From: Tritrichomonas musculus
Lineage: Eukaryota > Parabasalia > Tritrichomonadida > Tritrichomonadidae
Direction: 5' to 3'
Length of the DNA stretch: 64,000 nt
Assembly: GCA_039105265.1 (NCBI GenBank)
Contig: JAPFFF010000005.1
Span: 5,503,501 to 5,567,500, forward strand
Part shown: positions 42,899 through 53,617 of the stretch, one piece after another
How positions within the stretch are numbered: position 1 is the first letter of the stretch
How the letters are laid out: every line of letters begins with the position of its first letter
Translations under genes and position numbers: made by a program
Notes under the pieces: model-generated
The model's database searches: none
Seen by the model: only the letters and a program-made list of their open reading frames with translations
What the model was told of the DNA's origin: nothing

Positions 42899-45800
42899 TT
42901 ATTTTTGATCAAGCTTTGGCTTTGTGATTCTAACCCCATCTATATTATCTTTAATAATATTTCTTTTCTTTTTCTTGGTAATATCAAGTCTTTTCATGTC
43001 TTCATCTCCTCTTTTAGGTGAAATTCCTTCGATGCTACTCTTTTTTGCAACTGGTGGAACATAATCTGGCGTTTTCCCAACAACATCAAACAAAAACTGT
43101 GAATCAAGTGTATCGATCACAAGTAAGCCTTTTAATATCTTACCATACATTTTTGGTGCAAATACAACTTCAACAGGTAATTCATTAGAATCGAGTGAAC
43201 TTGGCTCAATGATTCCATGTGAATCAGTCAAAGAGAATTCTGATGCTGATCCAGCTGCAAAATAAGCATGGAATGGAGTTTTCTCTCTAAAGTGTGAGGG
43301 AATTTGGATTTTGGTGGTTCCCGTTTTGCTAAGAAGAGATTCAATCATTATGGTGTCGCAAGGTTTTCCAAGATCAACGCTTAATTCAAGTGGGAATTTC
43401 CATTCTTGTCCTATTGGATTAGAAATGCTAATGGAAATTGTTTGATTAAATGGTCGTTGAGGTGAGAAATTAACTTTAACAGTCAAGTTAACCATATTAT
43501 CAGTTTTTTCGATTTTTTCGGGCTTTAGTTCTAAGATTGAACGGATAAATTCTAAAGAAGAAGGTACACTCATCGATATCTTATACTCCGACGCATTAAA
43601 GGAATCATATTCACCAACTAGTGTGAATGTCATATTTTGATTTACTGTTTGCTGAGCTTTTGACTTTATTTGATGATTTTCAACTGTTCCTGATTCTGTA
43701 GAGTTTCCAATAATAGGATAAACCCATCTGATTGAGGGCAAAGATTCAAGTTCTGGTAAAGGCCCTCGAGATGGCCCTAATGAAGATACAACAATATGTC
43801 CTTTATATTGTCCGATAGCGTCTGGTGAGAATGTGAAAGGAATTTGGCATTCTTCGCCATACGTATTTAATGTGAATATCTTCTTTTTAATTAGAAATTG
43901 AAAGACATCTTCACGATCAGAAGTCATTGAAACTGAGAATATTGAAGGATAAGAGAATGGATTTGTAAATAGAATTAGTGCTGAATTTGGAGTATCAACT
44001 GATGCTGTAACAATAGTTGGTGATAGAGGTTGTGGTGGTTTGCCATTACCAGACAAGGAAAATTCATAATCTCCATTTTCATCTGATTTGAAAGAAATTT
44101 TTGCTGTTTCTTTCAGCCCGACTGCTGTAGGTGTGTATCGTATTTCTATCTTCTTTCCTTCGTTTGGAGCAAGTTGGAAAAAATTCTTTGTTATAGCCTG
44201 AAAAGCTGCTGCATTATCATTTTCAACGGTAATAGAAGATGGCTTTGATGATTGATTTTCAATCAGAACAAAGGCAGAAGCTGTTTTTCCTATTGGTGCT
44301 GATAATGGAGCTAATATTTGGCATTGCGGAGGCTCTACGGTAATATTCAGTTTATACCAAAATTCACCTCCATTATCTGAATAAAAATGAATTGACGCTG
44401 TTTTATTCCCCGCCTTAAGAGGTGTAACAATAAGTGAATAATTCGATTTGTAGTTTGGCGGAGCTATGAATTCTGTAAGACCATGCAAATCGTCATCACT
44501 AAATGATACCGAGTATTTCACTGAGTAAGAGTTATTATTTTCAATTGGTATTGGTACGTTGACGCTCTTTCTAGCTGTTGTTGTAACTTCTATTGATCCT
44601 TCAGGTGATGGTGAGTCAACATGAATTTCAACGATATACCAAATGAAATTCTTTGTCTCTGGATCAGTAAATGTTATTGTACCGGCTGATATTCCACCCC
44701 TTGGTGCATAGAGTGAGAAACTAAACTCTGATTCTTGAGCATCTTTGAATGTGATTTCCTTTTGAAACTGAATCATCGGAACAGTAGCGGTCACTTCACA
44801 TGTACCGTTTTTAATAAACGGTTTTACCATAAAGGAGCGAGTTGTGTCTCTTCTCGCTTTGCAATCAACAATGATTTTGTCTTCAGCAGGTGGCTCATCT
44901 ACGGTTGCAGTTAACTTATATATTGTTGTTGATTCCTTTGCAAAATTATGGACGGTCATATCTGCTGAAAAAGTTCCAATTTTGTATGGAGTAAAAGTTA
45001 CAGGAATTGATAATTGTGACTTTGGCTTTGCTGTTAAATGAGTAGGAGAAGAGAAGCTGCTATCGCCTGATATATTGACCTTTAATTGCCATGGATCATT
45101 GGATGGATTGACTACTGGAATATCCTGATGAATTGTCCTTCCAAAAACCGTTGAAAATTCCAAGTGAAGTTCCCTCGTGGCTGGAAGGCCAATTCCTCGG
45201 ATTTGGTAAACTCGGATGTCGTTTAATGAGAGAAGAACTACTTTGCATGGATATTCGCCTGCTTTTATTGGTTTGAAAGTAAAGTTTAGCACGTTTTGAT
45301 TGTCTTTTTTGGTTTCACTTGTATTTGTGGTTGTAGTTGCGGCTGGCTTGAGTAAGGTAAGCTCATTAGGTATCTCGAAGTACTGTGATGAGGCAATCAC
45401 CGTGAATTTCTGGGACTCAAAACTTTTTCTGAAGCTTGCTTCAAATTCGTGTATTTTCTTGTTTACCATATCTTTGAACTTCCATTCTGAGATGTTGCTG
45501 TTTTTCATTTGTGAGTAGGAGAGGGCTCTTAATAGACCTTGGTTCTCTAGATCGACTGGAAGAGAGATATTGAATTCTTTTCCGGCTTCGGTTTTAATTT
45601 TTGAGCCCCCAAAATCAACTGGTGTTGGAAGGATTGACTTTGCAACAACTTCATAGATAAATTCGCCTTCTACTTCGTTCTGGAATAAAATGAGACAACG
45701 ATATGTGCCTAATTCTATTGGTATGAATTCTAGATCGATTGAGGTATTATCATTATCAAGAATGATTTCATTTGTGTTTATAATAAAAGTGTTGTGTGAA

Positions 45801-48800
45801 GCAATAAGATCATTTAATTCATTAGATTCTGAGACTTGTGTTTTTTGGCATTGTTCAGCAGGATTTTCAATAAACTGTTCAATTGCAGCAGTTATAGTAT
45901 TAGATTTATTAATTTGTTTTCCATTTTCATCCAAAATTTTGTCAACTTTTATAAAAATTTTGATGCGGAGACCGTTTATTTCGAGAATGTTTTTAACAAG
46001 TATTGACAACTTTTTAGGCGTATAAACGTTTGTTTCAATGTTGAATGATTCATCTGGACCTTCAATAGAGACAGCTGAAGCAATGTCAACGACAACTGGT
46101 ACTGAATAAAGAGGAAGTCCCTTTGCACTGGATGAATTTCTAGACGTTGACAAGGCGGACTCTCTCTTTTCTGTAGGAAGCATTCCACTTCTCTGAGTGA
46201 CGATCCTCGGCTTGCTCGGAATCAGTATAACTCGCCCCGTCACTTTTCTTATCGTCCTCGCCAAGAACGAAATAATGAATTCGACGGTTTGGCCAGGTCC
46301 AACCGTCGCCAAATCCTGCTTTAAAACGAAGTTTCTGTCACCTTCGAGTGTTGCGAAGTAGACAATTTCGTTTTTGGATGGATTTGTGAGTGATATTGAT
46401 TTTGTGACGGTTTTGTGAAGCGTTGTATTGAATTCCAAACTGGTCGATGGCAAGTAATGAGGCAGCGTTTCATAGAAGTATTCAGTGATGGTTGCAAGGA
46501 CGCATTGTGAGCTGTCAACGATTTCTGCTGGCTTCGGAACGAATGACAATTGTAAGTTTTTGAGGCCATTTATGAATTCAATTGCGTTTGATTCGATTTG
46601 GTCATTTGTTGTTGCGTTTTCATTCAAAGCAGCACGATACAAAGTTGAATGTGATCTGACCAAATATGAAAATCCAATTGAATCGTAAAGTGATGTGAAA
46701 TCAGTGAATTTTCTCTTGATATCACCTCCACTTTTTATGTAGTGAAGTGAAATCCACTTCAGCAAAGACAGCTCTTGAACACTGGCCGTTGAGAACGATT
46801 GTAGTTGCTTTGAGCTCTTGTTGATCTCGTTGAACAACTCGTTCCCGTTTGGCTGCTTCTGGAGAATTGCCTTTGCTTGTTTGAGGGCATCTTGGTACCC
46901 CGCTGTGTGACCCATTTTTTCGGTGTCAATGCGTGCCATCACAAAAAGTTTGATGACCTGTAAAATAACCGTCATCCAGCATTCAATGCTCAAACTGTCG
47001 TAAACGGTCTCCAAAACATCAAGTCTTGTCAAAAGTGCACTCGAGAACGCTTTGGATGACTTCACTTCACTCAAAACTGACTGGTCAAAACTCGAGACAT
47101 CAGGTGCGCCGAAGTAGTCAACTCCGAGGATCTGCTTGGTCACTTTGGCCTTCATCAAAGACATGAAATCTGACTTTTTCATCAAAAATTCAGGCCGAAC
47201 TGAACTCAAAAGTGCGCCAAGCGACTGGAGCGTGTGAAGGAGCTGTTTAAAAGCATTCCTTCGTGTTGTCACGTTTGTGTTCTGTCCTGAGGATGATTCA
47301 GAGCTATCCTTAGATTTGGCGGTTTCATTCAAATTTTTTTTTCTTGTGTCAGAAAAAGTTTCGTTTGAATTTGAATTGGCACCTTGAATCTTCTTTCCGC
47401 CAGTCAAGTTTGTGATGGCTTCGGTGACAAGTGAACCGTTACTGTTTATCAGGTCACCAGGGAAGTCATTCATTTGTGTGCTCAGAACGAGCACGTTTAG
47501 ATACCTGTGGAAGAATGAAATCATCACCTGTGAGACTGTTGCATTCCACTTTTTGTCCTTCAGCTCGATGATGTCAGAAGACGTCAGGAAGCGTGATTGA
47601 AGCTCAGCTGACTCCAAGAAGTCCTTTGAAAAAGTTTCCTTCTTTGTGCCTTTGTGCTTGTTTGACAAGTAAGGATAGATTGTGAACACTGAGTTGTCAC
47701 ATGTGCATGTCAAAACAAAGCTCGATGCATTCCCCAGGTCGTCGACAATTGCGGCAACTGTTGTGAACGACATCGGACGAGATGCGCAGAAAGAGATGCT
47801 GAGAGGAAGTTCCTGTGTCGTATGAAGAAGCTGGTTTCCTTTTGGGAAGGAAAACTTGACTGGAAAAGAGTTCTCGTCGACTGGGACTTGAATTTTGAGT
47901 GTTGATTGAATTTTGGCGACGTTAATAATTGAGATGTCCATTTGACTTTTTGTATTGATTGGGACGATAGGCATACAAACCTCATGAAATGAAGGCTTGA
48001 ACATCTCCGATGAGCCGATTCCAGTTAGCTGCACTTTTCCAATCAAATTGTCCTCTTTTTCGGTGTCTTTAGAAATAACAAACAACGATAGAAATGAATT
48101 GAAAGGAATGGCACTTTTTGGCGTAAATTGAATCTTCACGAATTCTGACTTTGAAGGATACAAAACGCCTTCATTTGGATTGATAACAAATGAGTCATCT
48201 TTGTTCCCTTTCAATTCAATTCGCCACTCAACAGCTTCCCTCGTCTCGCTCTTCAACTTCAGCTGAAGACTGCTCGGAGGACAGTTTGGATTCAGTGGAT
48301 CGTGGATTGGCTTTACACCGAAGTCCAAAGCTGTAGCGGACATGAGAATGGGCGACTCGATTGCTTCGCCGCTGACAATTGGCTGCAGCTTGAATGACGA
48401 AGGAGCGACGACATTCAAAAGTGACATTGGAAGCTCGAATGAATGATCAGCAACTTCCGTGGGTTGAAAAACAAGAGTGAAATCGATCGAGGACTCTTCA
48501 GCTAAGTTCAACTCGTAGATCAGTCCTTTTTCTCTTTCATTCTTCACTTTCACTTCTCCATCGTCTTCACCTCCAAAGTCATCGAAATCATCTATGTCGC
48601 CTCCTTTCTTCGTTGTTGAAACGATTGATAGCGATGAATTGGCCAAATATTCGCCTTGATTTCTCTCCATTCTCGTGACAAAGGTCGTGTCTGAAACAAG
48701 CGAAATTGAGTTCTTCTTATCACTTCCTTCAGGTCCTTCATCTGCAAACTCGTCGGCCAAACTCGGCGCAAACTCAATCCTAAAGTCTGGATGATTCGAA

Positions 48801-51800
48801 AAGTCGAGAATTAAAACAGCTGGAATTTTGCTAGCATTTGTAATCTGACTGTCAATCGATGCAGACGAGCCAACGTAGATTCTTCCGAAGTCAAACTCAG
48901 TGTTGGTCACCTGCACGTCTGGTATTTCTGATTGGCCGGTCACGTTGAAGGTCAATTGAGAAGATCCGCAAATTGCAATGCTCACGGGGACATCAAAGAC
49001 GTGTGCTGAAATTGCTTTGTATGATACTTGAAGCTGTATTGAGTCCTTGGCACAAATTTTTCCATTTTTAGGAGTAACATGCAACTCTGGCGAGCTTCTT
49101 GGAACAATGACAGTGAACATTGCATCATCATCACCACTGTTCTTGACTTTAAACATGGATGTCTGCTCAAGACCAATTGGAATGAGTCCAAAGTTGACGG
49201 TCTTCTTAGGTAATGTGCATCGTGGATTACCAACTTCGCCGACAACTTTTAATGTGCGTGAAATTCCACCAACAATTTCACATGTTAATGTTTGTTCATC
49301 TAAACTTTTTGTGCCAGGACGATAGATAATTTCAATACCTATCGATTTGCCTGCTTCAATGTATCCTTTCTGGTTCTCAATGTAAAAGGGAGGTAAAACA
49401 TCACACCAATTGAATTCAGCAGTTGAATTGCTTTTATTAGAAAGTGTAACATATTCTTTGATGATCGGCAAGGTCGAATCTGACGTGAATCTGAAATCAA
49501 TTGACGATCTAGAAAGCTGAACATCTATCGGCACAACATGGGCACAAACATTGAATGAATAAGTGTGGTGGCCATTTATGACATATTGAATCTGTTTCAT
49601 GAAATTTTGAGGCTTTTTACTTGTGAATTTTATATCAAAACCTCCAATTTGGCCTGGTGGAATAATCTGTGACATAGGAGTGCTTTCACTCAACTCTTCA
49701 TACTCGTATTTCATAGTTACTAAGATATTTTGCTGAAGATTATTTTGAATTGAGAATGATTTGGCAATTTTGGAAAAAACCGAGATTTCTCCAAAATTCA
49801 ACGTCTGATGTGAAGAAGTAACCATCAGTTGCTGAGCAGGAGTCAAACCTCTTGTGCATTCATTAATTTCAACTGGCGTTGTAGCCTTCGATTTGAACTT
49901 CTTCTTGATCAATATGTTCTCATCTTGGAATTCTTTCTTTTGACTTGTTTGAATGGCCGTTTTTTCATCACTTGAAGATGAAATAAGACCAAACTTACTA
50001 GGATTGGGAATATATAATGGTTCTTTCTTCATCCTCAAAGGAGGATCTGGAGGTACTAAGCCATTATCTGCAACTTTAGCCTTCCTATAACTTCTATTAT
50101 CGTTATCACTTGAATTAGTGCTGTTGTTATCGATTGTATACTTCTTCATGTATTCTTCATCCGACATTTTGCTCTGGATAAACTCTTTAACGTCTTCTTG
50201 GGTGTATTGACCAACTGTTCTTGATAAATATGATTCGGCATCTTTTTTCATACGTGAGTTAAGTTCCCTCTTTTTCAATATTTCAGCTCTTTTTTCTTCG
50301 GACTCTATTAAATATAAGTCGTTTTGATGACGTTTTTCTTCGTTCTTCTTAATCTCATTCAAATCATAAGCAAAACGGGTATCAGGATGCATAGCTTTGA
50401 ATCGAGTTTCCTGATCTGTTTCATATATTGGTACACGTTTGAATGGTTTATCATCATTGTCGCATAAACCATATAAATTAATTCTTTTTTTAGATAGACC
50501 TCCACAAAACGTGATGAGCGTAGATATTTCAAATGATCCTAAATTTTTTGGATAAAAAATAACGTTAACATCAAAACTTTGGTCAATTTTAAGTGTGCCT
50601 TTGCATGGCTCAAATCTGAACTGAGCAATTGGTTTAATTTCAAAATTAGTAGGCAAAAAGTGCGAGTGATTTTTAATTATTAATTTTTGCGTTGACTTCT
50701 GTTTGATCGGAATTTTTTCGAAATTAAAATCAATTGAAGATAATGAAATGAGATGACGAACTGCTTTTCCAACCATTCGAAATTCGATTTTTTGTAAAGT
50801 TTCAACAATATCTATAGTCATATATTGATTAAATAAAGAATCAGTGTCTTCTTCTTGGGTTTTGTCTATTGGTGGATTAAATATAAAACGAACAACAGAT
50901 GATCCATATGGATTTATAAGTCCTTCCGATGGTACAGCTGTAAAAATATTGTCATCTGACGTATTTGAATTAAGTTGTGATAATTTCTCTTTTGAACTAG
51001 CTTCATTTATTATTTTCTGAGATGAAAAAACAAATGATTGCTTAAATGGTCCCCTGTTGAGCAATGTAGCTGTTATCACTCGTTTTTGGCCAAAATATAT
51101 TGTTTCGAAATCTAGTTCTTTGACTTCTTTATCATTTATCATTAATGCTAGTGATTGAGGTATAGATTTATATGATACTTCTATTGAATCGCACGGTTCG
51201 AAAGCTCCTTCAACATCAGGATTTATTGAAAAAGAAAAATTGCCTTCTTCTTCGGGATGAATATTACAAACTATTTCAGCTGTTTTGCTTGGTTGTATTA
51301 ATCCTTCTGCAGGCATAAACGTTAAAGATTCTTCGGTGCCCGAAAGTTTATATTTACCTTCAGCAGTTCCCATGTTAGATAGTAAAAAAGTAAATTTAAA
51401 GTCAGAGTTCATACCAATTGTTCCAAGATCTATTTGTTTTTTTTCAGTAATTATTCTTGGGCATGGTGGTATTGCAGTTATTGGTACTGATATATTACAA
51501 TCATCACTACAAACAAGTAATTTTGAATGAATAGGCGTATCACTTCTTGCTGTATATGAAATAATTATTTTTGTTTCGAGTCCAGGTGCTGTCATTGGAA
51601 GTGATGATGTTGAAACAGAAAATGGCGAATCTGTTGGCATTTTGATACGAATTGATACTGGTTTTTTACCAACATTATGAATCCATATTTCGGTCGAGTC
51701 AGAGTCACCTGGAGCAACATCCCGAAAAAAAATAGAATCAGGAATAACATTTATAGTACGATTTTTTGTATTTTTTTCCATTTCTAAATTTATAAAACTC

Positions 51801-51817
51801 GTTAAAAAGATGGCCAT
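42899..51817 (-). CDS. 2972-residue CFAP47-like protein: many ASH/MSP-type beta domains plus a CH-like region
   Basis: An 8.9-kb frame with no stop. It is a chain of Ig-like ASH (ASPM-SPD2-Hydin) modules, seen as recurring words of the type DFGxIxVGxxxxxxxxIxN and IxFxPxxxGxFxxxL, for example VNFGLIPIGLEQTSMFKVKN and VTFTPYKIGTFSADM. Around residues 1500-1730 this is replaced by helical sequence containing ELSLLKWISLHYIKSGG and DFTSLYDSIGFSYLVRSHS, a calponin-homology-like region. ASH arrays around a central CH domain, at about 3000 residues, fit CFAP47 rather than HYDIN, which is larger and lacks CH. It should sit in the central apparatus of the flagellar axoneme. ATG 51817 or the Met 12 codons later could be the start. 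The middle third is visibly GC-richer than the ends. Confidence 0.88.
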   Translation of the reverse strand: MAIFLTSFINLEMEKNTKNRTINVIPDSIFFRDVAPGDSDSTEIWIHNVGKKPVSIRIKMPTDSPFSVSTSSLPMTAPGLETKIIISYTARSDTPIHSKLLVCSDDCNISVPITAIPPCPRIITEKKQIDLGTIGMNSDFKFTFLLSNMGTAEGKYKLSGTEESLTFMPAEGLIQPSKTAEIVCNIHPEEEGNFSFSINPDVEGAFEPCDSIEVSYKSIPQSLALMINDKEVKELDFETIYFGQKRVITATLLNRGPFKQSFVFSSQKIINEASSKEKLSQLNSNTSDDNIFTAVPSEGLINPYGSSVVRFIFNPPIDKTQEEDTDSLFNQYMTIDIVETLQKIEFRMVGKAVRHLISLSSIDFNFEKIPIKQKSTQKLIIKNHSHFLPTNFEIKPIAQFRFEPCKGTLKIDQSFDVNVIFYPKNLGSFEISTLITFCGGLSKKRINLYGLCDNDDKPFKRVPIYETDQETRFKAMHPDTRFAYDLNEIKKNEEKRHQNDLYLIESEEKRAEILKKRELNSRMKKDAESYLSRTVGQYTQEDVKEFIQSKMSDEEYMKKYTIDNNSTNSSDNDNRSYRKAKVADNGLVPPDPPLRMKKEPLYIPNPSKFGLISSSSDEKTAIQTSQKKEFQDENILIKKKFKSKATTPVEINECTRGLTPAQQLMVTSSHQTLNFGEISVFSKIAKSFSIQNNLQQNILVTMKYEYEELSESTPMSQIIPPGQIGGFDIKFTSKKPQNFMKQIQYVINGHHTYSFNVCAHVVPIDVQLSRSSIDFRFTSDSTLPIIKEYVTLSNKSNSTAEFNWCDVLPPFYIENQKGYIEAGKSIGIEIIYRPGTKSLDEQTLTCEIVGGISRTLKVVGEVGNPRCTLPKKTVNFGLIPIGLEQTSMFKVKNSGDDDAMFTVIVPRSSPELHVTPKNGKICAKDSIQLQVSYKAISAHVFDVPVSIAICGSSQLTFNVTGQSEIPDVQVTNTEFDFGRIYVGSSASIDSQITNASKIPAVLILDFSNHPDFRIEFAPSLADEFADEGPEGSDKKNSISLVSDTTFVTRMERNQGEYLANSSLSIVSTTKKGGDIDDFDDFGGEDDGEVKVKNEREKGLIYELNLAEESSIDFTLVFQPTEVADHSFELPMSLLNVVAPSSFKLQPIVSGEAIESPILMSATALDFGVKPIHDPLNPNCPPSSLQLKLKSETREAVEWRIELKGNKDDSFVINPNEGVLYPSKSEFVKIQFTPKSAIPFNSFLSLFVISKDTEKEDNLIGKVQLTGIGSSEMFKPSFHEVCMPIVPINTKSQMDISIINVAKIQSTLKIQVPVDENSFPVKFSFPKGNQLLHTTQELPLSISFCASRPMSFTTVAAIVDDLGNASSFVLTCTCDNSVFTIYPYLSNKHKGTKKETFSKDFLESAELQSRFLTSSDIIELKDKKWNATVSQVMISFFHRYLNVLVLSTQMNDFPGDLINSNGSLVTEAITNLTGGKKIQGANSNSNETFSDTRKKNLNETAKSKDSSESSSGQNTNVTTRRNAFKQLLHTLQSLGALLSSVRPEFLMKKSDFMSLMKAKVTKQILGVDYFGAPDVSSFDQSVLSEVKSSKAFSSALLTRLDVLETVYDSLSIECWMTVILQVIKLFVMARIDTEKMGHTAGYQDALKQAKAILQKQPNGNELFNEINKSSKQLQSFSTASVQELSLLKWISLHYIKSGGDIKRKFTDFTSLYDSIGFSYLVRSHSTLYRAALNENATTNDQIESNAIEFINGLKNLQLSFVPKPAEIVDSSQCVLATITEYFYETLPHYLPSTSLEFNTTLHKTVTKSISLTNPSKNEIVYFATLEGDRNFVLKQDLATVGPGQTVEFIISFLARTIRKVTGRVILIPSKPRIVTQRSGMLPTEKRESALSTSRNSSSAKGLPLYSVPVVVDIASAVSIEGPDESFNIETNVYTPKKLSILVKNILEINGLRIKIFIKVDKILDENGKQINKSNTITAAIEQFIENPAEQCQKTQVSESNELNDLIASHNTFIINTNEIILDNDNTSIDLEFIPIELGTYRCLILFQNEVEGEFIYEVVAKSILPTPVDFGGSKIKTEAGKEFNISLPVDLENQGLLRALSYSQMKNSNISEWKFKDMVNKKIHEFEASFRKSFESQKFTVIASSQYFEIPNELTLLKPAATTTTNTSETKKDNQNVLNFTFKPIKAGEYPCKVVLLSLNDIRVYQIRGIGLPATRELHLEFSTVFGRTIHQDIPVVNPSNDPWQLKVNISGDSSFSSPTHLTAKPKSQLSIPVTFTPYKIGTFSADMTVHNFAKESTTIYKLTATVDEPPAEDKIIVDCKARRDTTRSFMVKPFIKNGTCEVTATVPMIQFQKEITFKDAQESEFSFSLYAPRGGISAGTITFTDPETKNFIWYIVEIHVDSPSPEGSIEVTTTARKSVNVPIPIENNNSYSVKYSVSFSDDDLHGLTEFIAPPNYKSNYSLIVTPLKAGNKTASIHFYSDNGGEFWYKLNITVEPPQCQILAPLSAPIGKTASAFVLIENQSSKPSSITVENDNAAAFQAITKNFFQLAPNEGKKIEIRYTPTAVGLKETAKISFKSDENGDYEFSLSGNGKPPQPLSPTIVTASVDTPNSALILFTNPFSYPSIFSVSMTSDREDVFQFLIKKKIFTLNTYGEECQIPFTFSPDAIGQYKGHIVVSSLGPSRGPLPELESLPSIRWVYPIIGNSTESGTVENHQIKSKAQQTVNQNMTFTLVGEYDSFNASEYKISMSVPSSLEFIRSILELKPEKIEKTDNMVNLTVKVNFSPQRPFNQTISISISNPIGQEWKFPLELSVDLGKPCDTIMIESLLSKTGTTKIQIPSHFREKTPFHAYFAAGSASEFSLTDSHGIIEPSSLDSNELPVEVVFAPKMYGKILKGLLVIDTLDSQFLFDVVGKTPDYVPPVAKKSSIEGISPKRGDEDMKRLDITKKKKRNIIKDNIDGVRITKPKLDQK

Positions 51818-51818
51818 T

Positions 51819-51823
51819 TATGA
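51819..51823 (-). promoter_or_regulatory. Possible initiator TCATA for the CFAP47-like gene
   Basis: TCATA on the minus strand, with +1 A only 4 bases before the first ATG. If used, the leader would be extremely short, and translation might begin at the Met 12 codons further in. Confidence 0.3.
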
Positions 51824-52238
51824 ATTTAAATTCTTGAAGTATTTCATATTCAACAATTGAAAGGCTGTATATTATTTCATCAAAGGTTTAAACGTAGTAA
51901 AAATTGGTGGTTGATTCCAAAAAAAGTTATTTTAAAAAAAAATTAACAAAATCATGAATTAGATTTGATTAATCTCAACATCGATTTTTTTTTTTTAGTT
52001 AAATAATTAAATTGCTTTCAACAACTAATATATTGGCTTTTAAGCAAGACAATTGGAGGAATTTAATAAATATACAAGAAATATTTGTAAAAACCGTGAA
52101 AATATAAGATTAATAAACTTTTTCAGTTTAAAAAGTATTGACGATGTTATATTGACCAAAAGGTGAATTGATTTTACCATTAATCAAATAAAAACCGTTT
52201 TAATCAAATTTTGATTACTTTATCTGTTCAATTCTGTA
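51824..52238. other. Divergent intergenic region
   Basis: About 415 bp of AT-rich DNA between the CFAP47-like gene and the IQ-motif gene. No other element recognised. Two flagellum-type genes may share this promoter region. Confidence 0.5.
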
Positions 52239-52243
52239 TCACT
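52239..52243 (+). promoter_or_regulatory. Initiator-like element TCACT
   Basis: Fits TCA(+1)Y(T/A). The +1 A at 52241 is 26 bases before the ATG at 52267. Confidence 0.55.
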
Positions 52244-52266
52244 AATTAAAGTATAAGTAAAATATA

Positions 52267-52794
52267 ATGGCAGAAGAAGAAGAAGGAAATGATACACCAG
52301 AATCTCTCTATTATAAATTTCCAGATTATGATGAAAATCAATTGCAATGCCTCACACCTTGGCCAACAGGTGAAGAATACTTAGGACAATTTTTCGCAGA
52401 TCTTTACTATCCAGCTTCGAAAGATGAGCTAGTGCCATCGGTATTATCAAAAGATCCCTTCATGCGAACAATTGCACAAGTCAGATCTACTTACGCTTTT
52501 GTTACTTTATTGCAACAATCAGGTGCTTTCGAAACAAAAGGACGCCCACTTCAAACAATTTCCAATGCGATTGCACGCTTTTCATCGTTATATCCATTGT
52601 ATTGTGCAACAGTTATTCAAAGAGCATGGAGAGCCAAAAGAAAAAGTCCTAAAAAAGAAAATCGCTTGAAATTCGCTGTTGCAATGATTGTCCGCCCAAC
52701 AAATAGCCGTTTTGCAGATGAAAGAGAATCCAGGAGGAGTTTTATTGCAGAAATGCTTCAAATATATCCTCCTCAACTTCCAGCTATGAAATGA
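52267..52794 (+). CDS. 175-residue IQ-motif protein
   Basis: Acidic start (MAEEEEGND), an aromatic-rich first half (ESLYYKFPDYDENQ, EEYLGQFFADLYYPA), and a single IQ-type calmodulin-binding motif at residues about 116-127 (VIQRAWRAKRK) followed by a basic stretch. The C-terminal part is helical (RSFIAEMLQIYPPQLP). Small single-IQ proteins are common in cilia and flagella, and its position divergent from a CFAP47-like gene suggests shared regulation. The exact family is not recognised. ATG and a nearby initiator box are clear. Confidence 0.82.
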   Translation: MAEEEEGNDTPESLYYKFPDYDENQLQCLTPWPTGEEYLGQFFADLYYPASKDELVPSVLSKDPFMRTIAQVRSTYAFVTLLQQSGAFETKGRPLQTISNAIARFSSLYPLYCATVIQRAWRAKRKSPKKENRLKFAVAMIVRPTNSRFADERESRRSFIAEMLQIYPPQLPAMK

Positions 52795-53004
52795 AATGTA
52801 ACTAACTTGATTTCATCTAAAAAGGTTACTTCGAATTTTATGATTTAAATTTCCACAATCAATATTTCTTTTTTTTTTTTTTAATTACCAATATAAATTT
52901 TTGATAATAGATTCAAAATTTTGAGTGAAGGATTTTTGAAAGGAAAAAAATCTTTTTTAATAATATTATAAATATTAATTAATCTTTCTATCTTTAATAA
53001 GACT

Positions 53005-53078
53005 TCCTCCCTAACTCAGTTGGTTAGAGTGTCAGACTGTTAATCTGGAAGTCGTGTGTTCGATCCACACGGGAGGAG
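53005..53078 (+). tRNA. tRNA-Asn (anticodon GTT), copy 1
   Basis: 74 bases, no intron. Acceptor TCCTCCC pairs with GGGAGGA, discriminator G as expected for Asn. D arm ACTC/GAGT. Anticodon stem TCAGA/TCTGG with loop CTGTTAA (anticodon GTT). T arm GTGTG/CACAC with loop TTCGATC. A T9 run follows at once as the Pol III terminator. The 5' flank (TTTAATAAGACT) differs from that of the other two copies. Confidence 0.96.
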
Positions 53079-53480
53079 TTTTTTTTTTCCATTTTTATTT
53101 TTGAGGTTTTGGTTAACTTTAGCTACTTATTCGTGTTCAGCACCTTCTGCTGAGTCAATTAATACCACTCTTTTCGCGTTTTCTCAAAATTTTCAAAACT
53201 GATTTCAATTATATTAGAACTCATTTCACAATGTTCGACCACTCGATATATCACTCAGTTATACTACTTTTACACGTTACAATTTCTCTATCTCAGCTCT
53301 TATCATTCGATCAGATATATATTCTTTAACCAAAACTTCATTTTTTTTACTCTTATGTTATTATTCTCATCTTTCTCGTGTTGTTTATTCCAGTTCCTTC
53401 GATCGCGCCTTTTTGTTCCCTTGATTTCTCATTCCTTTTGACTCCATTCTTATTTTCACATTTTTCTCAATTTTATTAAA
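53079..53480 (+). repeat. tRNA-Asn-linked repeat, truncated copy 1
   Basis: Starts at the T run after the tRNA and matches the complete unit at 58827-59700 for about 400 bp, including the hairpin TCAGCACCTTCTGCTGA at 53137-53153 and TCTTTAACCAAAACTTC. Homology fades near 53480. Confidence 0.8.
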
Positions 53481-53617
53481 TCAGTTCAAAAATTATAATA
53501 TAAATTATTATATATATGGTAAATTAAATCACAAAGTTTCAAGATGTTTGGACTGGCGCATTCCAAAATAAAAAAATAAAAAAAATTCTGGTGCTATATG
53601 GTCAGAAAAACAATTAT

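Noticed and set aside
42899-51817. Many shorter frames overlapping the giant gene on both strands
   Set aside because: They lie inside an unbroken 8.9-kb coding frame with clear ASH modules and show no independent domains.
53005-53480. tRNA plus repeat as an ordinary tRNA-headed SINE
   Set aside because: The tRNA is intact and followed at once by a strong Pol III terminator, so a transcript would not include the repeat. Kept only as an alternative.
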